A stretch of DNA of 64,000 bases from Aliiroseovarius sp. F47248L (GTDB taxonomy: Bacteria > Pseudomonadota > Alphaproteobacteria > Rhodobacterales > Rhodobacteraceae): positions 2,294,001-2,358,000 of the forward strand of contig NZ_JALKBF010000001.1 in NCBI RefSeq assembly GCF_023016085.1. The letters run 5' to 3'. Below the pieces are notes generated by a model that did not search any database, had not been told where the DNA came from, and saw nothing but the letters and a program-made list of their open reading frames with translations. Below are positions 41,812-51,554 of this stretch, in pieces. The translations under genes were made by a program, and so were the position numbers. Each line of letters begins with the position of its first letter. Positions within the stretch are counted from its first letter, which is position 1.

Positions 41812-42410
41812 ATATCCTTGCCTTTTCAGACCTGCACCTGAGCCAACCTGCAGCAGACAGGTTGCTCGAGGCCGCAAAGGACGCTGATCTGATCCTGGGT
41901 GTGGGAGATTTCGCCAGTCGCTGCGAAGGGTTGGTGGATTACATCGCGCAATTTGCCGGTTGGGGCAGGCGCGCAGTTTTCGTTCCCGGCAACAACGAAA
42001 CAGAAACCGAATTACGTGCAGCTCTTGCAGACAGCGACATCACGGTGCTGCATGGGGACAGCGCAACCATCGGCAACGTTACCATTGTTGGCATTGGGGC
42101 GGCAATCCCGCCCTTGCCGGCGTTACCTTGGCAATCGTTCGACCTTACGGAAAACGAAGCAGTTGAAAAGCTGTCGTCAATCAAGCACGCCGATATTCTC
42201 ATCTCGCACTCTCCGCCCAAAGGCATCGCCGATCAACACACAGAACTGGGGTCGCTAGGATCACAGGCGGTGCTTGATGCGGCGAAACGCCTGTCGCCAA
42301 AATGGCTACTTTGCGGTCACATTCACGATGCCTGGGGCACACGCGGACAGATTGGGGCTACACAGGTCTTGAACTTGGGTCCGACGCCCAACTGGATCAC
42401 ACTCTGCTAG
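41808..42410 (+). CDS. Calcineurin-like metallophosphoesterase
   Basis: A 200-residue phosphoesterase with the metal motifs FSDLHLS, VGDFAS, PGNNE and CGHIHDAWG. The start is GTG at 41808, forming GTGA with the stop of the glycosylase gene, so the two are coupled. No ATG lies near. Substrate unknown; DNA or nucleotide phosphates would suit the neighbour. Confidence 0.85.
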   Translation: MNILAFSDLHLSQPAADRLLEAAKDADLILGVGDFASRCEGLVDYIAQFAGWGRRAVFVPGNNETETELRAALADSDITVLHGDSATIGNVTIVGIGAAIPPLPALPWQSFDLTENEAVEKLSSIKHADILISHSPPKGIADQHTELGSLGSQAVLDAAKRLSPKWLLCGHIHDAWGTRGQIGATQVLNLGPTPNWITLC

Positions 42411-42419
42411 GATCAGACG

Positions 42420-42974
42420 ATGTCCCATATCACACCTCAAGCCGCTGCCACCCGTGACTTCATCCCGGTTCGCATCGCCATTTTGACAGTTTCGGACAGC
42501 CGCCAGATGCACGAAGACCGATCTGGCGACACGCTGGTTGCGCGGTTGGAACAAGCCGGTCACATCTTGGCCGACCGCAAGCTTTGCCCCGATGAACGTG
42601 ATCAGATTGCGGATCAACTGCGCGCCTGGTCTTTGGATCCTGACATTGATGTGGTCATCACGACTGGCGGAACTGGTCTAACCGGACGTGACGTGACCGT
42701 CGAAGCGCATCGCGATGTATACGAGAAGGAAGTCGAGGCATTTGGCACGGTTTTCACCATCATCTCGATGAACAAGATCGGCACATCGGCCGTGCAAAGC
42801 CGCGCAACGGGTGGTGTTGCGAACGGCACCTATCTGTTTGCCCTGCCCGGCAGCCCGGGTGCTTGCAAGGATGCGTGGGACGATATTCTGGTGCATCAAC
42901 TGGACTATCGCCACATGCCGTGCAACTTCGTCGAAATTTTTCCGCGTTTGGACGAACACAAGCGACGGAAATGA
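42420..42974 (+). CDS. moaB: Molybdenum cofactor biosynthesis protein MoaB
   Basis: A 184-residue MPT adenylyltransferase-like protein with ILTVSDSR, VITTGGTGLTGRDVT and LFALPGSPGACKDAWDDIL, the MoaB/MogA fold. It begins 9 bases after the phosphoesterase gene and so is third in that plus-strand group. MogA-type function is an alternative, but the length and sequence favour MoaB. Confidence 0.9.
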   Translation: MSHITPQAAATRDFIPVRIAILTVSDSRQMHEDRSGDTLVARLEQAGHILADRKLCPDERDQIADQLRAWSLDPDIDVVITTGGTGLTGRDVTVEAHRDVYEKEVEAFGTVFTIISMNKIGTSAVQSRATGGVANGTYLFALPGSPGACKDAWDDILVHQLDYRHMPCNFVEIFPRLDEHKRRK

Positions 42975-43099
42975 TCTGCTCGTTCGTTTGAAACGTAACT
43001 AGGATGCACACCGTCGACGTGCCGAAACTGTGACTACGCGCCGCTTGCCTGCCACGTCAGAGCAGGACAGGATGTTTTGGCGATCAGTGGAGTAGTAAT

Positions 43100-44560
43100 A
43101 TGCGATTTATAGGCCGCAGCCTGACCGGGTTGTTCCTACTGGCGTTAACCATCGGCTTGCTGGCAATGGCCGTCAGCATGGTCAACTCGGCTTTCAAAAC
43201 ACGAGCTGAACGCGACAGCGCAGAACCCAGCGCCAGCGAACGAGTATTTTCTGCCAATGTCATGACTGTCACCGCGCAAACCCTCACCCCTGTACTGATC
43301 GCCTATGGCGATCTGTCATCGAGACGAGCACTGGATGTGCGCGCCTTGACCGGCGGCACTGTCACCGAAATTGCAGCGAATTTTGTAACCGGTGGCGCGG
43401 TGCGCGAGGGCGATCAGCTTTTGCGTATTGATCCGACAGACTTCGAATTTTCACTGGAACTGGCAAAAACTGACGTTTCTCAGGCCGAGGCCGAATTGCG
43501 GGATGCGCTTGCAGCGCTGGAACTGGCCCGCGACGATCTGGATAATGCCACCCGGCAGGCCGACTTACGCGAAGCTGCTCTGACCCGACAGCGCGATCTT
43601 GTTGAACGCCGAGTGGGAACCGAGGCAGCGGTCGAAACGGCTGCGCTAGCCGCTTCGGCGGCGCAACAGGCAGTGCTGGGCAAACGGCAATCTGTAATCA
43701 CCGCGCAAGCCCGCGTCTCGACTGCAGAAGCTGCCCTGCGGCGCAGTGAAATCCAACTGGACGAAGCTGAACGTCGCCTTGAAGAAACACAGATCACGGC
43801 TGAAATCAGCGGCATTCTGACAGATGTCTCCGTGCTGCGCGGTGGGGTTGTTACGGCGAACGAAAAGATCGGACGTATCATTGATCCGACCGCGCTTGAG
43901 GTTCGGTTTCGCGTGTCAGCAGCCCAGTATGCAAGGCTTCTTGGCCCTGATGGTCGACTGACCAACACCGACATCACGGTCCAACTGGCCGCTGCTGGTC
44001 TTAACCTGACAGCAACCGGACGGATCGACCGTGAAAGTGCCGATGTGGGCGAAGGTCAGACTGGACGCCAGATTTTTGCCACGCTGGAACCCTCACCCGG
44101 TATGCGACCGGGTGATTTCGTCACGGTCAGTGCGGCTGAACCGGCCCTGCAGGAAACTGTTCTGTTGCCCGCATCCGCGCTAAGCGCCCAAGACGAAGTT
44201 TTGGTGTTGGGGCCGGAGGACCGTCTGAGCAGCGCCAAGGTCGAGCTTTTGCGTCGCCAAGACAACAACGTCATCGTGCGTGCGACTGCACTGGAAGGCA
44301 AAGAGATCGTGACCGAGCGCACCCCCGCGCTGGGCGCCGGTATTCGTATCCGCCCGGTCCGCCCCGGTGAAAGCGTTGCGCCCGAACCTCAGGCCGAGAT
44401 GGTCACCCTTGCCCCCGAGCGGGTCGCGGTTCTGCGCACGTTTGTTGAAAGCAATAGCCGCATGCCGGAAGAGGCTCGCGAACGCATTCTGGCCCAACTT
44501 GATACCGGCACCCTGCCCGCAGACACGCTCGCGCGGCTGGAACAAAGGATGGGGAACTAG
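43100..44560 (+). CDS. RND efflux membrane fusion protein
   Basis: A 486-residue periplasmic adaptor with an N-terminal membrane anchor (about 7-28), lipoyl half-motifs around the long alpha-helical hairpin (rich in Ala, Glu and Arg, about 115-240) and a beta-barrel. The C-terminus continues beyond the usual end with an extra acidic/basic helix (EEARERILAQLDTGTLPAD). The RND pump follows 3 bases later. Upstream, CGTTT-G-AAACG at about 42983-42993 is a tiny palindrome in the 125-base gap. Confidence 0.88.
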   Translation: MRFIGRSLTGLFLLALTIGLLAMAVSMVNSAFKTRAERDSAEPSASERVFSANVMTVTAQTLTPVLIAYGDLSSRRALDVRALTGGTVTEIAANFVTGGAVREGDQLLRIDPTDFEFSLELAKTDVSQAEAELRDALAALELARDDLDNATRQADLREAALTRQRDLVERRVGTEAAVETAALAASAAQQAVLGKRQSVITAQARVSTAEAALRRSEIQLDEAERRLEETQITAEISGILTDVSVLRGGVVTANEKIGRIIDPTALEVRFRVSAAQYARLLGPDGRLTNTDITVQLAAAGLNLTATGRIDRESADVGEGQTGRQIFATLEPSPGMRPGDFVTVSAAEPALQETVLLPASALSAQDEVLVLGPEDRLSSAKVELLRRQDNNVIVRATALEGKEIVTERTPALGAGIRIRPVRPGESVAPEPQAEMVTLAPERVAVLRTFVESNSRMPEEARERILAQLDTGTLPADTLARLEQRMGN

Positions 44561-44563
44561 CGC

Positions 44564-47500
44564 ATGGGACGCGGTCTGAACCTTCTGTCCTATTTCACGC
44601 GCCACGCCACGGTGGCGAACCTTCTGCTGCTGGTACTGATCGCCCTCGGCCTGTTCGCCTACCCTAGGATGCGCGCGCAGTTCTTTCCCGATGTGGTGAT
44701 CGAAAGCGTGTCGGTCCAGACATCGTGGCGGGGCGCAGGGGCTGAAGATGTGGACGAGGCAATTGTGCAGGTCATGGAACCTGCCTTGCTGACGGTCGAA
44801 GGTGTGGAAAGTGTCAGCTCGCGTTCCTTCGAAGGCAGCGCTAGCATCACGTTGGAGTTCGAACCTGGCTGGGACGTTGCCCGCGCCGCAGATGACGTGC
44901 AAACGGCGGTGGATGAGCTATCCGACTTGCCAGAGGATGCCGACACCCCGCAGGTCAGGCGGGGGGCTTGGCGCGACAGCGTGACCGATGTTGTCATTTC
45001 TGGTCCTGTCGGAATTGAACAGCTTGGTCGTTTCGCCGACGAAATGATTATCCGCCTGTTCGAACGCGGCGTGACGCGCACGGGTATACGTGGATTTGAA
45101 GCACCGCGAACAATTGTCGAGGTGACCTCGCTGTCATTGATCGAAAACGATGTCACCATGGCTCAGATCGCCGAGGCCATCGCAGGCGAGGCAACCGCTG
45201 CGCCGGCAGGTGATGTCGCGTCAGGTGCGGCCCGAGTTCGCACGGGGATTGCCAAACGCAGCGCCGATCAGATTGAAGCAATTGTTCTGCGCTCCAATCC
45301 CGACGGATCGAAACTAACCGTCGGCGATGTGGCACAGGTGAATGTGGAAGGGGTCGACCGCAACCGATCTTATTTCGTGGGCAGCGATGCCGCGATTGCT
45401 TTGAACGTGTCCCGTTCAGCGCAAGGCGACGCCATCCGCATGCAGGAAATCGTCGAAGAGGTCCGCGCCGAGCTTTTGCCCACCCTACCCGACGGGGTGA
45501 AGATATCGCTGGTGCGCACTCGCTCCGACCTGATTACGGCGCGGATCAACATCCTGATGAAAAACGGTTTGCAGGGCTTGGCCCTAGTACTTTTACTGTT
45601 GTTCCTGTTTCTGAATGCTCGCACCGCACTTTGGGTCGCCGCAGGTATACCCGTCGCGATGACTTCAGCGATTTTTCTAATGTATATGTCGGGGCTAACG
45701 CTGAACATGATCTCGCTGTTTGCGTTGATCATCACGCTTGGGATCGTGGTCGATGATGCGATCGTCGTGGGAGAACATGCCGACTTCCGCGCCCGCAGGC
45801 TGGGGGAAGGTCCGGTTAAGGCCGCCGAGAATGCCGCCAAGCGTATGTTCCCACCCGTCTTTTCGGCCACACTCACTACGGTGATTGCGTTCTTTGGCCT
45901 GACCGCCATCGGTGGACGGTTCGGCGATATGATCGCAGATATTCCCTTCACCGTGATCGTGGTGCTGGCGGCGTCACTGATCGAATGCTTCCTGATCCTA
46001 CCGCACCACATGGCACACGCCTTGACCCACACCGCGAAGGAACACTGGTATGACTGGCCGTCGCGGCAGGTGAACAAAGGGTTCCGCTTTGTCCGCGATA
46101 AAGCGTTCCGACCCGTGATGGGATGGGTGATCAAAGCCCGCTATCCGGTCATTGCAATGACGCTTTTGATCCTGGCCAGTCAGGCGTCGATTTTCATCCG
46201 CGGTGACCTGGCATTCCGTTTTTTCAATGCGCCCGAACGGTCTTCCGTCACAGGCAACTTCGCGATGGTATCGGGCGCGACACGCGACGACACATTAGAG
46301 ATGATGGGTCTGGTGCAAAATGCCGTGGAAAAGACGGCCGCCGAATTTGAAGAAAAGCATGGTCGTAATCCGGTGGTGCACGCTCTGGCCCAGATAGGTG
46401 GCAATGCCGGTCGCGGCCTATCGGGTGTGGACGGAAAGGACAATGATCTTCTTGGCTCGGTATCAGTCGAACTGATCGATGCGGACCTACGCCCCTACAG
46501 CGCGTTCGCCTTCGTTGGCGCCTTGCAAGACGCCGTTGACAACCACCCGTTGCTTGAAGTTCTGTCGTTCCGTGGCAACCGCTATGGCCCTGGTGGCGAC
46601 AGTTTGGATGTGGAGCTTTACGGGGCCACATCCGATCAGTTGAAAGCCGCGTCCGAAGCGTTCATCACCCGCATGTCCGCCTTTCCCGAAGTGTCTGCGC
46701 TTGAGGACAGCCTGTCCTATGACAAGGAAGAGCTGATCCTTGACCTGACCGCGCAAGGGCAGGCGCTTGGTTTTACCATCGACGGGTTGGGGCGCGTTCT
46801 GCGCAACCGCCTGAACGGGATCGAGGCGGCCAGCTATCCTGATGGAACGCGGTCAGCCGAGATACGCGTGCAACTGCCTGAATCCGAGCAGACATCGGAC
46901 TTTCTGGAACGCACCCAACTGCGCACTGACAGCGGCACATATGTGAACCTTGCCGATCTTGTTTCGGTTCGGTCACGCACCGGCTTTGCCAGCGTGCAGC
47001 GTGAGAACGGCATCCGACTGGTCAAAGTCACGGGCGATATCGACGAAAACAACGCGGCTCGAGCCGAGGAAATTCAACGCACCACCGAAACAGAGATCCT
47101 GCCGCAACTGGCCGAGGAATTCGGCATCGCCTTCCAACTGGGCGGCTTGGCCGAGCAACAACAGGAATTCCTGTCCGACGCAAAATCCGGTCTGATCCTC
47201 GTCCTTTTGGGCATTTTCCTGACGCTGGCATGGATATTCTCAAGCTGGACGCGACCGCTGGTGGTCATGGCGATCATCCCCTTCGGTCTGGTCGGTGCCA
47301 TTTTTGGTCACGTTCAGTGGGAAGTGCCATTGTCCATGTTCTCGGTGGTCGGCTTGATCGGTATGACCGGGATCATCATCAACGATTCCATCGTTCTGGT
47401 CACGACCATCGACGAATACGCGCGTGAACGCGGATTGGTGCCCGCCATCATTGACGGGGCGGCAGACCGACTGCGGCCGGTGATGCTGACGACGATGACG

Positions 47501-47890
47501 ACGGTGCTGGGGCTTGGACCGTTGCTATATGAGACCTCGCGACAGGCGCAGTTTTTGAAACCTACGGTTATCACCCTGACCTATGGGCTGGGCTTCGGCA
47601 TGGTGCTTGTGCTGCTTGTCGTGCCCGCGCTGGTGGCTATCCAAGCGGATATGGGTCGCATGGTTCATGCGCTGAAACGGGTCTGGCGGGGACGTGGGCG
47701 CGAAGGATTGAAACCTGCCATCCTGCTGGTTGCTGGCGTAGCGCTATCAATGCTGGCAGCATTTGTCCTTGCGGTTGGCCTTTGGGGGCTGACCACGCAA
47801 AGCATCGCAGTCTTCGTGGCAATCAGTGCAGGTATAGCGGTTCTTGGCTATCTGGCTGGAGCAGTCGCAATGCGCGGGCGCCGGGCTTAA
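44564..47890 (+). CDS. RND-family efflux pump permease
   Basis: A 1108-residue inner-membrane proton antiporter of the HAE-1 type. Tandem halves each carry a large periplasmic loop and helices; the proton relay Asp-Asp pair is in TLGIVVDDAIVVGEHAD and the second-half counterpart in GMTGIIINDSIVLV. A C-terminal extension adds helices near 1045-1105. No outer membrane factor or regulator is adjacent, so a shared TolC-like channel is likely. Substrate unknown. Its stop overlaps the opposing gene by 4 bases. Confidence 0.93.
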   Translation: MGRGLNLLSYFTRHATVANLLLLVLIALGLFAYPRMRAQFFPDVVIESVSVQTSWRGAGAEDVDEAIVQVMEPALLTVEGVESVSSRSFEGSASITLEFEPGWDVARAADDVQTAVDELSDLPEDADTPQVRRGAWRDSVTDVVISGPVGIEQLGRFADEMIIRLFERGVTRTGIRGFEAPRTIVEVTSLSLIENDVTMAQIAEAIAGEATAAPAGDVASGAARVRTGIAKRSADQIEAIVLRSNPDGSKLTVGDVAQVNVEGVDRNRSYFVGSDAAIALNVSRSAQGDAIRMQEIVEEVRAELLPTLPDGVKISLVRTRSDLITARINILMKNGLQGLALVLLLLFLFLNARTALWVAAGIPVAMTSAIFLMYMSGLTLNMISLFALIITLGIVVDDAIVVGEHADFRARRLGEGPVKAAENAAKRMFPPVFSATLTTVIAFFGLTAIGGRFGDMIADIPFTVIVVLAASLIECFLILPHHMAHALTHTAKEHWYDWPSRQVNKGFRFVRDKAFRPVMGWVIKARYPVIAMTLLILASQASIFIRGDLAFRFFNAPERSSVTGNFAMVSGATRDDTLEMMGLVQNAVEKTAAEFEEKHGRNPVVHALAQIGGNAGRGLSGVDGKDNDLLGSVSVELIDADLRPYSAFAFVGALQDAVDNHPLLEVLSFRGNRYGPGGDSLDVELYGATSDQLKAASEAFITRMSAFPEVSALEDSLSYDKEELILDLTAQGQALGFTIDGLGRVLRNRLNGIEAASYPDGTRSAEIRVQLPESEQTSDFLERTQLRTDSGTYVNLADLVSVRSRTGFASVQRENGIRLVKVTGDIDENNAARAEEIQRTTETEILPQLAEEFGIAFQLGGLAEQQQEFLSDAKSGLILVLLGIFLTLAWIFSSWTRPLVVMAIIPFGLVGAIFGHVQWEVPLSMFSVVGLIGMTGIIINDSIVLVTTIDEYARERGLVPAIIDGAADRLRPVMLTTMTTVLGLGPLLYETSRQAQFLKPTVITLTYGLGFGMVLVLLVVPALVAIQADMGRMVHALKRVWRGRGREGLKPAILLVAGVALSMLAAFVLAVGLWGLTTQSIAVFVAISAGIAVLGYLAGAVAMRGRRA

Positions 47891-48954
47891 TCAAACGTCC
47901 CCGTCACACGCCCCAGCAGCATAAACGCCCGCGCGGTTCGTGTGTCGGCCAACGCCGCGATATCCGCGTCGGACGCATTCTTTTCGAAGCCTGCGAAGGT
48001 CTGATCGAACCGGCGCAGAAAATGGTGGGCTGCGTCGCGGAAGATCGGGTCTTGCTTCATCCGCCCGGCGGTCAAGGCCAGCGACGAGCGATCACGCACA
48101 CCGCCCAGAGCAGCAACGCCGCGCCCGCGTTCACCCGCAGCAAACTTGCGCCAGATTTCAGGGCGCGCACGGTCAGGACGCAGATCGTCCATGTAAATTC
48201 CATCTTGCGACAACAGGGTCAGAACGTCTTGCGACGCTTGCACCAGACCGGCAACCTGCCGGTCATCCAGCGCCCGGCGCAGCGCCCGGAAGCCATCAGA
48301 ATCTTCGGCTGTTTCTGGGAAATGCAGCGCGCGGATGAAATCCTCGATCGATAGAGGCGGGTTCAGCTCTTCGACCGGCGTGCCCAGCGCAAGGCTGGTC
48401 TGGTCGGCAGTGGTCTGCGCCGCGCTTTCGGTAACAATCGCCGGGCTGGGATTGACCGGTGTCGGATTGGCGAGTGTTGGCATACCAGGACGGATTGAGG
48501 TAAACGTCGCCAGAGCGCTTTCCGTCTTGCGGCTAACCTGGGCGATCTCTTCCAGCTTCTGTTCCACCTTTGACGCCTGAGCGGGCGTGCCGGTGAAGCC
48601 TTGCTGTTGCTGGATGTAAGCTGACCGCATCGCATCTATTGCGGCACTCAGACGCACGCTTTCCTCGCGCATGATGCGCGCCGACCGCAAAGCAGCAACC
48701 GCAACCCAAATCACGGCCACGGGCATGATAACCGCCACCAAGGTCATCAGAAATTGCAGCGGCTGCGACAGGCCGTCGCCATCGCTGCTGCCGAAGCCCA
48801 GAACCAGGAAAAACAGGATACACCCTGCCAGCCACAGGCCAGACAGCAAAAGGCCGATGACCTCGCCCCCGCTCAGCGACGGAACCTGTGCGTTCAAGGC
48901 GCTCAAACGCCCTGTTCCCAGACTTGCGGATCCGCTTTTCGTCTTGTCGTTCAT
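47887..48954 (-). CDS. Hypothetical membrane protein with coiled coil
   Basis: A 355-residue protein with two membrane segments (about 33-52 and 66-88), a long charged helical stretch (RIMREESVRLSAAIDAMRSA and QASKVEQKLEEIAQVSRKTE) likely to form a coiled coil, a Pro/Thr-rich linker and a helical C-terminal domain (about 190-355). I recognise no family. It is 29 bases downstream of greA and may be co-transcribed. It converges on the RND pump gene. Confidence 0.65.
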   Translation of the reverse strand: MNDKTKSGSASLGTGRLSALNAQVPSLSGGEVIGLLLSGLWLAGCILFFLVLGFGSSDGDGLSQPLQFLMTLVAVIMPVAVIWVAVAALRSARIMREESVRLSAAIDAMRSAYIQQQQGFTGTPAQASKVEQKLEEIAQVSRKTESALATFTSIRPGMPTLANPTPVNPSPAIVTESAAQTTADQTSLALGTPVEELNPPLSIEDFIRALHFPETAEDSDGFRALRRALDDRQVAGLVQASQDVLTLLSQDGIYMDDLRPDRARPEIWRKFAAGERGRGVAALGGVRDRSSLALTAGRMKQDPIFRDAAHHFLRRFDQTFAGFEKNASDADIAALADTRTARAFMLLGRVTGTFD

Positions 48955-48983
48955 CCTGTTCCTCGTGTCCGCATGTTGCGGCG

Positions 48984-49454
48984 TCAGATCCATTCGATCT
49001 TCAGGATCTCGTAGGCCTTTTCACCGCCCGGTGTGCGCACTTCAACGCTGTCGCCTTCTTCCTTGCCAATCAACCCACGTGCCAGAGGCGACTTGATGTT
49101 CAGCTTGCCGTTCTCGATATCGGCTTCCGGCTCGCCAACGATCTGATAGGTCTTTTCTTCATCCGTATCTTCATCGACGATCGTGACCGTGGCGGAAAAT
49201 TTCACCGCCCCAGACAAGGTGGCTGGGTCGATCACTTCGGCCAGCGACAAAACACCTTCCAGTTCCTTGATCCGGCCTTCAATAAAGCTCTGCTTTTCGC
49301 GGGCGGAATGGTATTCAGCGTTTTCGGACAGATCGCCATGCTCGCGTGCTTCGGCAATCGCGCGGATGATCGCCGGGCGTTCCTCGGACTTGAGTAGTTT
49401 CAGTTCGTCGTTCAGCGCAGTGTGACCCGCGCGCGTCAGCGGTATCTTATCCAT
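48984..49454 (-). CDS. greA: Transcription elongation factor GreA
   Basis: A 156-residue elongation factor, the standard length, that stimulates RNA cleavage in backtracked RNA polymerase. The tip residues of the N-terminal coiled coil are in [20 protein letters not shown], and the C-terminal FKBP-like part contains [18 protein letters not shown]. The ATG at 49454 gives the normal [11 protein letters not shown] start. An inverted repeat GCCACTG-N11-CAGTGGC (49476-49500) lies in the leader. Confidence 0.95.
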   Translation of the reverse strand: MDKIPLTRAGHTALNDELKLLKSEERPAIIRAIAEAREHGDLSENAEYHSAREKQSFIEGRIKELEGVLSLAEVIDPATLSGAVKFSATVTIVDEDTDEEKTYQIVGEPEADIENGKLNIKSPLARGLIGKEEGDSVEVRTPGGEKAYEILKIEWI

Positions 49455-49770
49455 GAGGCCTATCGTTCTGCCGTGGCCACTGCGCGCGGGGCACAGTGGC
49501 AATGTTCATTGTCGTATCATCTTGATCATTGTTGCGGGAAATCAACCCGGTTGCGCCGAAAGTCTAGCAAACACGCGCGATTTGCAACGGCATTATTTGG
49601 CAAAGTGGTTCCAAATGGGCACGACATCGCCGAAAGGGAATGTCAGCGCAAACAGGCGAAAAAACCGGCCAAAACCCCGACGGAATGCCTTTGTAACGCA
49701 GTGTCCCAATTGACCCGCGGGGTGGGCCAAGCTAACGATCTTGCGAAACGGACCATCCGGGGAAAAGAAA
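49455..49770. other. Divergent region between greA and the ETF-QO gene
   Basis: A 316-base region without a gene. It holds the greA leader hairpin (49476-49500, 7-bp arms) and presumably two divergent promoters. I see no further structure, repeat or small gene with a ribosome binding site. Confidence 0.6.
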
Positions 49771-51423
49771 ATGAGCGACATAGAACGCGAGAGCATGGAA
49801 TACGATGTGGTCATCGTGGGCGCAGGCCCGGCTGGCCTATCTGCTGCGATCCGCCTGAAGCAACAGAACGCCGACTTGAACGTCGTGGTTCTGGAAAAAG
49901 GGTCCGAGGTGGGCGCGCATATCCTGTCCGGCGCCGTGCTGGACACCTGCGGTCTGGACAAGTTGATCCCTGACTGGAAAAACAAGGGCGCACCGATCAA
50001 CGTGCCGGTAAAGAAAGACAACTTCCTTGTGCTTGGCCCGGCGGGCCACATGCGCGTGCCCAACTGGCCAATGCCGCCGTTGATGAACAACCACGGCAAA
50101 TACATCGTCTCGATGGCGAATGTCTGCCGCTGGATGGCTGAACAAGCCGAGGAGCTGGGCGTTGAAATTTTTCCCGGCATGGCCTGTTCCGATCTGGTTT
50201 TTGGCGACAAAGGAGAGGTCAAAGGCGTGATCGCCGGAGTCTTCGGGTTGGAAGAAGACGGCAGCTATGGCCCGAACACCGAGCCTGGGATGGAACTGCA
50301 CGGGAAATACGTCTTCATCTCGGAAGGGGTGCGTGGGTCGCTGGCGAAAGAGATCATCGCCAAATACGACCTGCAAGCCGGACGCGACGCGCCAAAATTC
50401 GGCCTTGGCATGAAAGAAATCTGGGAAATCGACCCTGAGAAGCACCGCGAAGGCACCGTGACCCACACGATGGGCTGGCCCTTGGGCAAGAACGCAGGTG
50501 GCGGATCCTTCATCTATCACCTTGAGAACAATCAGGTGTTTGTGGGCTTCGTGGTTCACCTGAACTACAAAAACCCGCACTTGTATCCCTATATGGAATT
50601 CCAGCGCTTCAAGCATCACCCTGAGATCGCGAAGCTGCTTGAGGGCGGCAAACGCGTGGCCTATGGCGCGCGGGCCATTTCCGAAGGCGGGTATCAGTCG
50701 ATGCCGAAAGCCTCGTTCCCCGGCGGGGCACTGTTGGGCTGTTCAGTCGGGCTGGTGAACGTGCCGCGCATCAAGGGTAACCACAACGCCATGCTGTCAG
50801 GTATTGCCGCCGCAGATGCCGCGGTAAAAGCCATCGCGGCGGGTCGTTCGGGCGATGAGCTTGCCGATTACGAAGAAGAACTGCGCACCGGCGATGTTGC
50901 CAAAGACCTGAAAAAAGTGCGCAACGTGAAACCGCTTTGGTCGAAGTTTGGCCTGACTGCTTCGCTGATGCTGGGCGGATTTGACATGTGGGTTCAATCC
51001 CTCCTTGGCTTTTCGCCCTTTGGCACGGTCAAGCACGGGAAGAACGATGCGCAGGCCACCGGCAAAGCAGCAGATTACCCGGTCATCGACTATCCGAAAC
51101 CCGATGGAAAACTGTCCTTTGATCGCCTGACCAACGTGTCATTCTCGGCGACTAACCACGAAGAAAGCCAGCCCTGCCACCTGAAACTGATCGACCCCAG
51201 CGTGCCGATCGGTGTAAACCTGCCAGAATACGCAGAACCTGCGCAACGCTATTGCCCGGCTGGCGTTTACGAAGTGGTCGAGGAAGACGGCAAAGACCCG
51301 CGCTTTGTCATCAACTTCCAGAACTGCGTGCATTGTAAAACCTGCGACATCAAGGACCCCAGCCAGAACATTACCTGGACGGTCCCGCAGGGGGGTGATG
51401 GGCCGAACTATCCGAACATGTGA
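49771..51423 (+). CDS. Electron transfer flavoprotein-ubiquinone oxidoreductase
   Basis: A 550-residue enzyme passing electrons from ETF (fatty acid and amino acid oxidation) to ubiquinone at the membrane. The N-terminal FAD fold is YDVVIVGAGPAGLSAAIRLKQ; the C-terminal ferredoxin domain keeps its [4Fe-4S] cysteines in QRYCPAGVYEV and NCVHCKTCDIKDP, ending PQGGDGPNYPNM. GGGGAAAA precedes the ATG at 49771. Terminator follows. Confidence 0.96.
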   Translation: MSDIERESMEYDVVIVGAGPAGLSAAIRLKQQNADLNVVVLEKGSEVGAHILSGAVLDTCGLDKLIPDWKNKGAPINVPVKKDNFLVLGPAGHMRVPNWPMPPLMNNHGKYIVSMANVCRWMAEQAEELGVEIFPGMACSDLVFGDKGEVKGVIAGVFGLEEDGSYGPNTEPGMELHGKYVFISEGVRGSLAKEIIAKYDLQAGRDAPKFGLGMKEIWEIDPEKHREGTVTHTMGWPLGKNAGGGSFIYHLENNQVFVGFVVHLNYKNPHLYPYMEFQRFKHHPEIAKLLEGGKRVAYGARAISEGGYQSMPKASFPGGALLGCSVGLVNVPRIKGNHNAMLSGIAAADAAVKAIAAGRSGDELADYEEELRTGDVAKDLKKVRNVKPLWSKFGLTASLMLGGFDMWVQSLLGFSPFGTVKHGKNDAQATGKAADYPVIDYPKPDGKLSFDRLTNVSFSATNHEESQPCHLKLIDPSVPIGVNLPEYAEPAQRYCPAGVYEVVEEDGKDPRFVINFQNCVHCKTCDIKDPSQNITWTVPQGGDGPNYPNM

Positions 51424-51450
51424 CACTCAGACTTGGAAAAAACGCAAAAG

Positions 51451-51484
51451 TGAGGGGTGGCCATGTGCCGCCCCTCATTGTTTT
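51451..51484 (+). terminator. Terminator after the ETF-QO gene
   Basis: An 11-bp stem TGAGGGGTGGC/GCCGCCCCTCA (51451-51461 and 51467-51477, one G-U) with a 5-nt loop is followed by TTGTTTTC, 28 bases beyond the stop. Confidence 0.8.
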
Positions 51485-51554
51485 CACCGAACATGCCGAT
51501 TAGGTTCCATCTCAACGCTTCCACCTGCGAAGCCATCTAACAAGAAAGTTGTCC

